The notes below the pieces were generated by a model that was not told where the DNA came from, made no database searches, and worked only from the letters and a program-made list of their open reading frames with translations. From Clostridia bacterium (GTDB lineage: Bacteria > Bacillota > Clostridia > Oscillospirales > CAG-272), in contig JAGDBW010000104.1 in the NCBI GenBank assembly GCA_017958845.1, forward strand, positions 1 to 5,136: a DNA stretch of 5,136 nt. Direction: 5' to 3'. This document shows positions 1 to 5,136 of the stretch, piece after piece. Each line of letters opens with the position of its first letter. Position 1 is the first letter of the stretch. The translations under genes and the position numbers were made by a program.

Positions 1-261
1 AGAATCAAAACACAAGTCGCTCGGAAAGACATACACAATTTCAGGAATGTATCATACCTGTCTTTGTATTCTGTTGGCAACAATGGAAATGCAAAAATAC
101 TCATTGAAGGGTATCTCGTGCTGTATGGGTTTTGGCGATTACCCGATAGAATTAAAACAATAACTTTCAATCAACTGCTTCGAAAATGTTTTTAACAGTC
201 TATGTAGTGGTGTACTTTTTGATTTTCTTAGCTCGGTTTTGTACCTTTTGGTAATTCTTAT
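1..261. other. AT-rich segment, no identified gene; open frame to 195
   Basis: This stretch is about 35% G+C over its first 240 bases by hand count, against over 60% in the genes further right. On the plus strand one frame is open from the window edge to a TAA at 193-195 (64 codons, ending LLRKCF). A second frame is open from base 2 to a TAA at 161-163 (ending PIELKQ). Neither has a start in view, a domain I recognise or a residue pattern that favours it over the other. On the minus strand an open frame runs leftward into this segment and stops at 139; it begins inside the hairpins and also resembles nothing I know. The segment could be the 3' end of a horizontally acquired gene, the edge of a mobile element, or non-coding DNA. 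No terminal inverted repeat or target duplication can be paired within the window. Confidence 0.4.
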
Positions 262-299
262 ACACAAAAGAACCGCCTGCGGGCGGTTCTTTTGTGTTT
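262..299 (+). terminator. Strong intrinsic terminator hairpin
   Basis: Two perfectly complementary 16-nt arms (262-277 and 282-297) enclose a TGCG loop. The GC-rich core GAACCGCC/GGCGGTTC is flanked by A-run and T-run arms, so the transcript ends in TTTTGTGTTT, a common form of rho-independent terminator. Because the arms are symmetrical, it could also work on the minus strand. It lies exactly at the change from AT-rich to GC-rich DNA and would end any transcript arriving from the left, ahead of the acetyltransferase promoter. Confidence 0.8.
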
Positions 300-316
300 G
301 TGTCCGCGGGACACAA
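298..316. repeat. Short inverted repeat (hairpin) after the terminator
   Basis: Arms 298-305 (TTGTGTCC) and 309-316 (GGACACAA) are perfectly complementary around a 3-nt GCG loop. It directly abuts the preceding terminator. There is no T-run after it, so it is not a terminator by itself. It may stabilise a 3' end or be incidental. Confidence 0.5.
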
Positions 317-322
317 CATCGT

Positions 323-352
323 TTTGCGCCGGCGGCGCAAACGCCGCTTTTT
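323..352 (+). terminator. Second terminator-like hairpin with overlapping alternative fold
   Basis: GCGGCG (332-337) pairs with CGCCGC (342-347) around a CAAA loop and is followed at once by TTTTT (348-352), a compact intrinsic terminator. An alternative 8-bp stem, TTTGCGCC (323-330) with GGCGCAAA (334-341), uses the same bases, so the two folds exclude each other. Both lie upstream of the acetyltransferase promoter. The simplest reading is a back-up terminator for a transcript from the left. Confidence 0.5.
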
Positions 353-363
353 GCGTTTTCGGA

Positions 364-392
364 TTGAAAAGCGCGCGCTTTTTGTGTATAGT
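364..392 (+). promoter_or_regulatory. Promoter for the GNAT gene, with a palindrome in the spacer
   Basis: The -35 box TTGAAA (364-369) and -10 box TATAGT (387-392) each match the vegetative sigma consensus at five of six positions and are separated by exactly 17 bp. Transcription would start near 399, leaving a 5' leader of about 67 nt before the ATG at 466. A perfect 16-bp palindrome, AAAAGCGCGCGCTTTT (367-382), covers half of the -35 box and most of the spacer. That is a position where a dimeric repressor could block RNA polymerase, so it may be an operator. No regulator gene is adjacent. Confidence 0.75.
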
Positions 393-465
393 AGAGAGCG
401 TAGACCCGGACGAACCGGAAACCGGAAGGGTCAAAGAAAAGGATCGGATAAAAGGAGAAAAGAAG

Positions 466-984
466 ATGGCGGCCGACATCCGGCTTAACGAAGTAAAGTA
501 TGAGAACTTCTATGATTTGATCAAACTGGAGGTAAACGAAACCCAAAAGAACTATGTGGCGAGCAATATGTTCAGCCTCGCGGAGGCGTACGCCGTCGTC
601 GCTTCGGGCGGATACGCTCTGCCGTTTGGGATCTGTCTGGGAGACAAACCGATCGGGTTTTTGATGATCGGGTATTATCCGGACCTCGAGTATGCCCGCC
701 GGGCGTTTGACGACGACGAAGAGATACCGGACTTTGTCGCCGGGAGTTATTTGTTGTGGCGGTTTATGATCGACAAAGAATTTCAGGGCAAAGGATACGG
801 AAAAGAAGCGCTCCGGCTCGCGCTGGACTTTGTCCGGACGCGCCCCTGCGGGCCGGCGGCTCGCTGCTGGCTGTCGTACGAGCCCGAAAACGACGTGGCG
901 AGAAACCTGTACCGCTCGTTCGGCTTTGAGGAACAGCCGCTGCCGAAAGGGTGGGACGAAGTCCCGGCCGTGCTGGAACTGTAA
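466..984 (+). CDS. GNAT-family N-acetyltransferase, BltD-like (polyamine acetyltransferase relative)
   Basis: A 172-aa cytoplasmic enzyme expected to move an acetyl group from acetyl-CoA to an amine. The acetyl-CoA pyrophosphate-binding loop of motif A is plain: RFMIDKEFQGKGYG at residues 99-112, with the Q-G-K-G-Y-G signature at 107-112. The C-terminal motif is also typical, with SYEPENDVARNLYRSFGF at 137-154 and its usual Asn and Tyr. The N-terminal region (LEVNETQKNYVAS, then IGFLMIGYYP at 63-72) resembles Bacillus BltD, which acetylates spermine and spermidine. The substrate is therefore inferred to be a polyamine or small amine, not shown. An acidic insert (DDDEE, 82-86) lies between strands. 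The ATG at 466 is preceded by AAAGGAG (451-457) at 8 nt. The frame stays open further upstream, but that part would run through the promoter and terminators and is not coding. It appears to be transcribed alone. Its first 25 or so codons are clearly AT-richer than the rest. Confidence 0.9.
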   Translation: MAADIRLNEVKYENFYDLIKLEVNETQKNYVASNMFSLAEAYAVVASGGYALPFGICLGDKPIGFLMIGYYPDLEYARRAFDDDEEIPDFVAGSYLLWRFMIDKEFQGKGYGKEALRLALDFVRTRPCGPAARCWLSYEPENDVARNLYRSFGFEEQPLPKGWDEVPAVLEL

Positions 985-985
985 G

Positions 986-1104
986 GCGCCCCGGCCGTTC
1001 CCGCTTCGCCGGGACGAGGGCGCGCGCCGTGCGCCGCGGCGGCCGCCGCCGAAAACGAAAAAAGTCCGACCCGGGCAAACGCCGCGGGCCGGCTTTTTCT
1101 TTTT
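986..1104. terminator. Bidirectional terminator between convergent genes
   Basis: An imperfect 8-bp stem, CCGACCCG (1066-1073) with CGGGCCGG (1085-1092) and one mismatch, is followed on the plus strand by TTTTTCTTTTT (1094-1104). On the minus strand it is followed by TTTTTTCGTTTT (complement of 1063-1052). It can thus end both the acetyltransferase transcript and the opposing LysM-CAP transcript. Just after the acetyltransferase stop a further hairpin can form: outer stem 986-991/1018-1023 (GCGCCC/GGGCGC), inner stem 999-1003/1010-1014. It has no T-run. Between the two lies a 14-bp GC-only palindrome (1036-1049). Confidence 0.65.
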
Positions 1105-1166
1105 GCGTTTTTTGTTTTTCGGCTTCGGTTTTGCTTTCCCGTCGGCCTCGTTTTCGGCTTTGGGCG

Positions 1167-1847
1167 TCAGCCGGTAAACATCTGCGTCCAGTAGCGGCCG
1201 TCGGAGACGTAGCCGACGCCGATCCGGGTAAAGGAGGCGTTCAGGATATTGGCGCGGTGGCCGGGTGAGTTCATCCAGCCCTCGACGACCGCCTGAGGTG
1301 TCTGGTAGCCGCGGGCGATGTTTTCGCCGGCGGTGCGGTAGGAGATGCCAAAGGCCCGCATCATATCAAAGGGCGAGCCGTAGGTCGGGCTGGTGTGCGA
1401 AAAGTAGCCGCGGTCGTGCATATCCTGCGACTTGTAGCGCGCGACGCGCGCGAGCTGCCAGTCGCTCGACAGGGCGGAGAGCCCCGCGGCGGCGCGGCGG
1501 GCGTTGACCAGCCGGACCACTTCGGCTTCGTAGTCGGTGATCGCCGGGTCGGAGAGCGGTATATACAGCGTGTCGCCCGGGTAGATCCAGTGCGGGTCTT
1601 TGATGTGCGGATTGGCGGCGATGATCTCGGAGAGGCCCACCTCGTGGCGCACCGCCAGCTTCCACATGGTGTCGCCCGGGACGACCGTGTGCGTGACGGT
1701 CTGTCCGGCGGTCGGGAGCGCGGGGGCGGCGTGGTGAGACCGGAAGGCCTCGACCGCGGGAGCCGTGTCCGCGATGGCCGCGGCGGGCAGGGCGGCGGAG
1801 AGGGAGAACAGCAGGGCGAGGAGGAGGGACAAAACGGTTTTTTTCAT
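1167..1847 (-). CDS. Secreted LysM + CAP (SCP/PR-1) domain protein, YkwD-like
   Basis: A 226-aa exported protein. Residues 1-24 form a signal peptide (MKK, a Leu-rich core, then LPAAA), with signal peptidase I cleavage likely after Ala24. A single LysM domain, which binds peptidoglycan or chitin-like sugars, covers about 53-97 (HTVVPGDTMWKLAVRH, then YPGDTLYIP). A CAP domain fills about 104-225 and keeps the whole cavity tetrad: His151 (YFSHTSP), Glu175 (GENIA), Glu189 (VVEGW) and His197 (GHRANIL). The block from SQDM to GENIA closely matches Bacillus subtilis YkwD. The protein should sit at the cell wall or in spore or extracellular layers. The biochemical role of bacterial CAP domains is mostly unknown, so no enzyme activity is claimed. 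The start is the ATG at 1847-1845, followed by Lys-Lys and preceded by AGAAGGTC at about 6 nt. It converges on the acetyltransferase and diverges from trkA. I see no convincing promoter for it. Length and termini look complete. Confidence 0.92.
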   Translation of the reverse strand: MKKTVLSLLLALLFSLSAALPAAAIADTAPAVEAFRSHHAAPALPTAGQTVTHTVVPGDTMWKLAVRHEVGLSEIIAANPHIKDPHWIYPGDTLYIPLSDPAITDYEAEVVRLVNARRAAAGLSALSSDWQLARVARYKSQDMHDRGYFSHTSPTYGSPFDMMRAFGISYRTAGENIARGYQTPQAVVEGWMNSPGHRANILNASFTRIGVGYVSDGRYWTQMFTG

Positions 1848-2201
1848 TTTTGACCTTCTTTTTCGGGCGGCGGCCCGGCTTTTTTTGTTGTCGGGCGGGT
1901 CTTGGGTGCGTCCGGTTTTTCTGTTTTGATTTTTGCGGGCGTTGTGTCGGTTTGTGGGTAGTATGTGTGTGTCGGCGCGCCTTTACGCCAAGAAAAAGAC
2001 GGCAAAAAACGCCGCCGCGCAAACAGCGCAAACAGCGCAAACAGCGCGGAGAGCGCGCGAGGCGCGCGGCAAAAGGCGACGCCCGACAAATGAAAAAGAG
2101 GGAGAAAACGAGCGGCTTTTGAGCTCGGAGCGCGCGGGTCGGGGCGTCGGGCGCTTTTTGCGCTTTTTTGCGTCGGGTGGGGCGCGGAGGGCGCCTTGTG
2201 C
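1848..2201. other. GC-rich low-complexity intergenic region without a gene
   Basis: This is the gap between the divergent LysM-CAP gene and the trkAH promoter. Open frames exist on both strands because stop codons are rare in such GC-rich DNA, but their products are Arg/Ala/Pro-rich and carry no domain. Close to the LysM-CAP start a hairpin forms (CGGGC 1864-1868 with GCCCG 1873-1877), followed on the plus strand by T7 (1880-1886). It could stop plus-strand transcription from running into the region. On the minus strand it sits about 6 nt ahead of the ribosome binding site. Other short inverted repeats occur, for example 2054-2059/2063-2068. The promoter of the LysM-CAP gene should lie here. 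The best -10 I see (CATACT, complement of 1965-1960) lacks a properly spaced -35. Confidence 0.5.
2017..2047. repeat. 9-bp tandem repeat, 3.4 copies
   Basis: The unit GCGCAAACA repeats perfectly at 2017-2025, 2026-2034 and 2035-2043, followed by GCGC at 2044-2047. It lies between divergent genes, upstream of both. It may be a slippage-prone microsatellite or a set of spaced binding sites. At 9 bp the copies fall on changing faces of the helix, which fits cooperative operator binding less well. Confidence 0.85.
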
Positions 2202-2230
2202 TTGATTTTCTCTTTTCGGTGGGGTATAAT
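2202..2230 (+). promoter_or_regulatory. Consensus promoter of the trkA-trkH operon
   Basis: The -35 box TTGATT (2202-2207) and a perfect -10 box TATAAT (2225-2230) are separated by exactly 17 bp, as expected of a strong vegetative sigma promoter. Transcription should start near 2237. It lies in a locally AT-richer pocket within GC-rich DNA, which supports the call. No other promoter is evident before trkA, so it probably drives both genes. Confidence 0.85.
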
Positions 2231-2236
2231 ACAGTA

Positions 2237-2425
2237 TATCTGCGTGAGCGCGCGCGGATTTGTCAACCTTTGTTTATGTTTTGAGCGCCGGATCGGTCGG
2301 CTCGGCCGTCGGTCGGCGCTGTGCGAGTTTTTTTGACGGAGCGGCGGACGGATTTTTTTGTTTTTTGAGCCGTCCGCGGCCGGCCGCCCGGCGGCGGCCG
2401 GCGGTCCCGTCGGAAAGGACAGGGT
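2237..2425 (+). promoter_or_regulatory. Long structured 5' leader of trkAH
   Basis: About 190 nt separate the predicted transcription start from the trkA ATG, far more than needed for a ribosome binding site. Four pairings are visible. (1) AGCGCCG 2284-2290 with CGGCGCT 2314-2320. (2) A competing fold of CTCG 2301-2304 with CGAG 2324-2327, plus GCCG 2305-2308 with CGGC 2314-2317, followed directly by T7 (2328-2334) like a terminator. (3) GCGGACGG 2344-2351 with CCGTCCGC 2370-2377 around an 18-nt U-rich loop. (4) A GC-only 9-bp stem, 2379-2387 with 2394-2402, ending 11 nt before AAAGGA (2414-2419). Folds 1 and 2 exclude each other. The leader could be an attenuator or riboswitch for potassium uptake. 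I do not recognise a known riboswitch class, including the c-di-AMP ydaO type known from K+ genes. Confidence 0.45.
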
Positions 2426-3787
2426 ATGAAAATCATCATCGCCGGCTGCGGCAAGATCGGCGAGGCGATCCTGGAGAGTCTGGTCAAAGAGAACCACGAC
2501 CTGGTCGTCATCGACGTCAAGCCCGAGGTCATCGAGCGCGTCACCGACGCCTATGACGTGATCGGCATCTGCGGCAGCGGCACCGACACCCGGCGGCTCC
2601 TCGACGCGGGCGTGGACAAAGCCGGGCTTTTTGTGGCTACGATGGACTCGGACGAGCTCAATATGCTCAGCTGCTTTGCCGCCAAACGGCTGGGCGCCGC
2701 CCACACCGTGGCGCGTATCCGCGACGTGCGGCACAACAACGACAACCTGGGCTATCTCAAAGAACAGCTCGAGCTGTCCATGATCATCAACCCCGAGAGG
2801 CTGATGGCGCAGGCGCTGTACCGGATCATCAAGTTTCCCTCCGCGATGAAGGTGGAGAGCTTTGCGCGCCGCAGCTGTGAGATCGTCGAGTTTTCGCTCA
2901 GAGGCGAAAGTTCGCTGTGCGGGGCCGCCCTGCATGAGATGCGCCGCGCGCACAAGGCCAACTATCTGATCTGCGCCGTTCAGCGCGGCGGCGAGACCTA
3001 TATCCCCGACGGCAACTTTGTCCTGCGGAAGGGCGACCGCATTGGTCTTTTGGCCGCGCCCGAGGAGATGCACAAGCTGCTCCGCACGCTCGGCATGACC
3101 CAAAAGACCGCCCGCACCGTCATGATCATGGGCGGCAGCCGCATCGCCTACTATCTGGCGCAGATGCTGGTGGCGGGCGACAACTACGTCAAGATCATCG
3201 ACCGCGACGCCGCGCGGTGCACGGAGCTGAGCGACCTGCTGCCGGGCGAAGTCGTCATCATCCACGGAAACGGGATGCGCCAGGACCTGTTGGAGGAGGA
3301 GGGGCTGCAGACCACCGACGCCTTTGTGGCCCTGACCGGCATGGATGAGGCCAACACGCTGATGTCCTTTTTTGCCATGGATCAAAAGGTGCCCAAAGTC
3401 ATCACCAAGATCAACCAGCGCGAGCAGGTCGCCCTGGCCGAAAAGCTGGGGCTGGACTGCATCGTCTCGCCCGGACAGATCACCGCCGACGCGGTGGTGC
3501 GCTATGCCCGCGCGCTGGCCAACTCGGTGGGCGGCAGCGTGGAGAGCCTGTATCGCCTGATGGACAACGGGGTGGAGGCGCTGGAATTTTCGGTGCGGCA
3601 GGACTTTAAGGGGAAGAACATCCCGCTCAAAGACCTCAAGATGAAACGCAACATTCTGGTCTGCTCCATCATCCGGAACAACAAGACCTTTATCCCCACC
3701 GGCGCCGACGCGATCTGCGAAGGCGACAAGGTGATCGTGGTGGCCGCCGGCATGCACCTGGCGGAACTCTCCGATATCCTCGAATAA
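2426..3787 (+). CDS. trkA: Trk potassium uptake system NAD-binding regulatory subunit TrkA
   Basis: A 453-aa cytoplasmic protein that assembles as a ring under TrkH and gates K+ uptake in response to bound nucleotide. It has the usual double-RCK layout: RCK_N 1 at about 1-120, RCK_C 1 at about 145-225, RCK_N 2 at about 230-350, RCK_C 2 at about 372-453. The first Rossmann fold has the classic MKIIIAGCGKIG start (GxGxxG at 7-12) and an acidic residue at the end of strand 2 (Asp30, VVIDV), consistent with NAD(H). The second fold begins RTVMIMGGSRIAYYLAQ (glycine loop GGSRIA at 236-241), where the last glycine is replaced by alanine. Its strand-2 acid is present (IIDRD, Asp259). Full length for the family. 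The ATG at 2426 follows AAAGGA at 6 nt, and an in-frame TGA at 2366-2368 rules out a longer protein. It is 12 nt upstream of trkH, so the two are co-transcribed and probably translated together. Confidence 0.96.
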   Translation: MKIIIAGCGKIGEAILESLVKENHDLVVIDVKPEVIERVTDAYDVIGICGSGTDTRRLLDAGVDKAGLFVATMDSDELNMLSCFAAKRLGAAHTVARIRDVRHNNDNLGYLKEQLELSMIINPERLMAQALYRIIKFPSAMKVESFARRSCEIVEFSLRGESSLCGAALHEMRRAHKANYLICAVQRGGETYIPDGNFVLRKGDRIGLLAAPEEMHKLLRTLGMTQKTARTVMIMGGSRIAYYLAQMLVAGDNYVKIIDRDAARCTELSDLLPGEVVIIHGNGMRQDLLEEEGLQTTDAFVALTGMDEANTLMSFFAMDQKVPKVITKINQREQVALAEKLGLDCIVSPGQITADAVVRYARALANSVGGSVESLYRLMDNGVEALEFSVRQDFKGKNIPLKDLKMKRNILVCSIIRNNKTFIPTGADAICEGDKVIVVAAGMHLAELSDILE

Positions 3788-3799
3788 CGGGGGCAGGGC

Positions 3800-5136
3800 A
3801 TGAATTATCGTCTGGTATTTTCGACCACCGGGCGCGTGGTGCTGGTGGAGGCGGGCCTGCTCGTTCTGCCTGTCGTCGCGTCCATGTGCTACGCCGAGTG
3901 GTGGGAGGCCATCTGGTTTATGATCGCGGCGGCCGTCGCGCTGGCGGTGGGGACGTGTCTGATGTGGCTGTTCCGACCCCGCAAGCACAGCCTGTTTGCC
4001 AAAGAGGGCCTGCTCATCGTCGGTCTGACGTGGCTCCTGCTGTCGCTGATCGGGGCTTTGCCGTTTGTCTTTTCGGGCGAGATCCCGTCGTATATCGACG
4101 CGCTGTTTGAGACGGTCAGCGGCTTTACCACCACCGGGGCGTCCATCCTCTCGGCCGAGGCGCTGGCGTCGCTGTCTCACGGGGCGCTCTTTTGGCGCTC
4201 GTTTACCCACTGGGTCGGCGGCATGGGGCTGCTCGTGTTTGTCATGATGATGCTCTCCCGCACCCCCGACCGCTCGATGCACATCCTGCGCGCCGAGATG
4301 CCGGGGCCTCTGGTGGACAAGGTCGTGCCGCGCGCGCGGGACACCTCGCGGATGCTCTATCTGATGTACTTTTCGCTGACGGTGGCCGAGGTGCTCTTTT
4401 TGCTCGCGGGCGGCATGGATCTGTTTGACTCCCTGATCCACTCGTTCGGCACCGCCGGCACCGGCGGCTTTGCCGCTACGGCCGCCAGCATCGGCGCGTA
4501 CTCAAACTATCACCAGTGGGTGATCGCCGTCTTTATGATCCTGTTCGGCGTCAACTTCAATCTCTACTATCTCGTCGTCATCGGCAAGTTCCGCTCGGCG
4601 CTGAGAAGCACCGAGCTGTGGGCGTATCTCGGTATTGTCGCGGCGTCGGTCGCGCTCGTCACGGCCAACATCCTCAAGATCTGCTCCGGCTTTTCCGAGG
4701 CGCTGCGGCTCTCGTTTTTTCAGGTGTCCTCCGTCGTCACCACCACCGGATTTTCCACCACCGACTTCGGCGTGTGGCCGGCCTTTGCCCGCGGCGTCCT
4801 GTTTCTCTTGATGATGATCGGCTCCTGCGCCGGCTCGACCGCCGGCGGGCTGAAAGTCTCGCGGGTGGTCATCCTGTTCAGGATGGTGCGCAGGGAGCTG
4901 CGCCGCGTGCTGCACCCCAACTCCGTCAAAGCCGTCCGCACCGACGGCCGGACCATCTCCGACGAGACCCTGGTGGGCGTCAGCTCCTACTTTGCCCTCT
5001 ATATGATCCTGCTCGCGGCCGTGTTCCTTTTGCTCACGCTCGACCCCGGCGCGTTTGATTTTGAGACCAACCTGACCGCCGCCGTCGCGTGTTACAACAA
5101 CGTCGGCCCGGGCCTCGGCTCCGTGGTCGGCCCCGC
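3800..5136 (+). CDS. trkH: Trk potassium uptake transmembrane subunit TrkH, 3' end cut by window
   Basis: 445 residues are visible and the frame is still open at the right edge; the family is usually about 480-490 aa, so about 40 residues are missing. It is the K+-conducting membrane subunit partnered with TrkA. Two N-terminal helices (about 13-33 and 36-57) are followed by four channel-like M1-P-M2 repeats. All four selectivity-filter segments can be seen: ETVSGFTTTGAS (104-115), SFGTAGTGGFAA (215-226), SSVVTTTGFSTTD (310-322) and CYNNVGPGLGS (431-441), each with its filter glycine. Other family marks are HWVGGMGLLVF (137-147), AEMPGP (165-170) and SCAGSTAGGLKVSR (342-355). The extra N-terminal helix pair and the double-RCK partner favour TrkH over KtrB. 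The start is the ATG 12 nt after the trkA stop, behind a G-rich Shine-Dalgarno (GGGGG 3789-3793). It depends on the trkA promoter. Confidence 0.96.
   Translation, partial: MNYRLVFSTTGRVVLVEAGLLVLPVVASMCYAEWWEAIWFMIAAAVALAVGTCLMWLFRPRKHSLFAKEGLLIVGLTWLLLSLIGALPFVFSGEIPSYIDALFETVSGFTTTGASILSAEALASLSHGALFWRSFTHWVGGMGLLVFVMMMLSRTPDRSMHILRAEMPGPLVDKVVPRARDTSRMLYLMYFSLTVAEVLFLLAGGMDLFDSLIHSFGTAGTGGFAATAASIGAYSNYHQWVIAVFMILFGVNFNLYYLVVIGKFRSALRSTELWAYLGIVAASVALVTANILKICSGFSEALRLSFFQVSSVVTTTGFSTTDFGVWPAFARGVLFLLMMIGSCAGSTAGGLKVSRVVILFRMVRRELRRVLHPNSVKAVRTDGRTISDETLVGVSSYFALYMILLAAVFLLLTLDPGAFDFETNLTAAVACYNNVGPGLGSVVGP

Noticed and set aside
1..195. Transposase or intron-encoded protein C-terminus
   Set aside because: AT-rich composition alone suggested it. 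No catalytic motif, terminal inverted repeat or familiar C-terminal sequence can be seen.
292..465. Upstream extension of the acetyltransferase to a TTG start
   Set aside because: It would run through the terminators, promoter and palindrome. The ATG at 466 has an ideal AAAGGAG and matches where the GNAT fold begins.
1036..1049. 14-bp GC-only palindrome GCGGCGGCCGCCGC as an operator
   Set aside because: It lies between two convergent 3' ends, where no promoter is expected, and GC-only palindromes are common by chance here.
1050..1166. Lys-rich alternative-frame tail for the LysM-CAP protein (KNKKRKKKKPARG type) reachable by a frameshift after the CAP domain
   Set aside because: The CAP domain already ends normally at YWTQMFTG. 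The Lys-rich run is the antisense of the T-rich terminator tract, and no slippery site is visible.
2237..2425. c-di-AMP (ydaO) riboswitch upstream of trkA
   Set aside because: The gene context fits, but I cannot find the conserved core sequence or arrangement. Only generic hairpins are visible.
1844..4441. Very long (865-codon) open frame on the minus strand across trkA and half of trkH
   Set aside because: It is the antisense of two well-supported genes. The product is His/Gln/Arg/Asp-rich with no domain. It arises because GC-rich third positions leave few stops.
1..5136. New defence or other multi-gene system
   Set aside because: The genes are a stand-alone acetyltransferase, a secreted LysM-CAP protein and a standard K+ uptake pair, with separate promoters and mixed orientation. 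Nothing ties them into one unit.

Overview
The window looks like chromosomal DNA of a high-G+C Gram-positive bacterium, most likely a clostridial Firmicute. The grounds are a strong AAAGGAG Shine-Dalgarno sequence, near-consensus sigma-A type promoters with 17-bp spacers, intrinsic terminators, a LysM-CAP secreted protein very like Bacillus YkwD, a BltD-like acetyltransferase and a trkA-trkH pair. The assignment is inference from gene types, not from a marker gene. Most of the DNA is visibly above 60% G+C. The first 240 bases are only about 35% G+C by hand count and differ from everything downstream.

Layout. Positions 1-261 are AT-rich with no recognisable gene, only a frame open from the left edge to 195 whose product I cannot name. 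Positions 262-352 hold a stack of hairpins, including two intrinsic terminators. A clear promoter (364-392), with a perfect 16-bp palindrome in its spacer, drives a GNAT acetyltransferase (466-984, +). A two-way terminator (about 1055-1104) separates it from a convergent secreted LysM-CAP protein (1167-1847, -). A GC-rich, low-complexity stretch with a 9-bp tandem repeat follows (1848-2201), with no credible gene. A consensus promoter (2202-2230) and a roughly 190-nt structured leader then precede trkA (2426-3787, +) and trkH (3800 to beyond the right edge, +).

Function. trkA and trkH form one potassium-uptake operon. TrkH is the membrane-embedded K+ channel-like subunit, and TrkA is the cytoplasmic double-RCK nucleotide-binding ring that gates it. 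The GNAT enzyme and the LysM-CAP protein have their own signals and opposite orientations, so there is no evidence that they belong to the same pathway.

I found no CRISPR array, tRNA, rRNA, complete mobile element or clearly new multi-gene system. The items most worth checking are the structured leader of trkAH, the palindrome inside the acetyltransferase promoter, and the AT-rich segment at the left edge.
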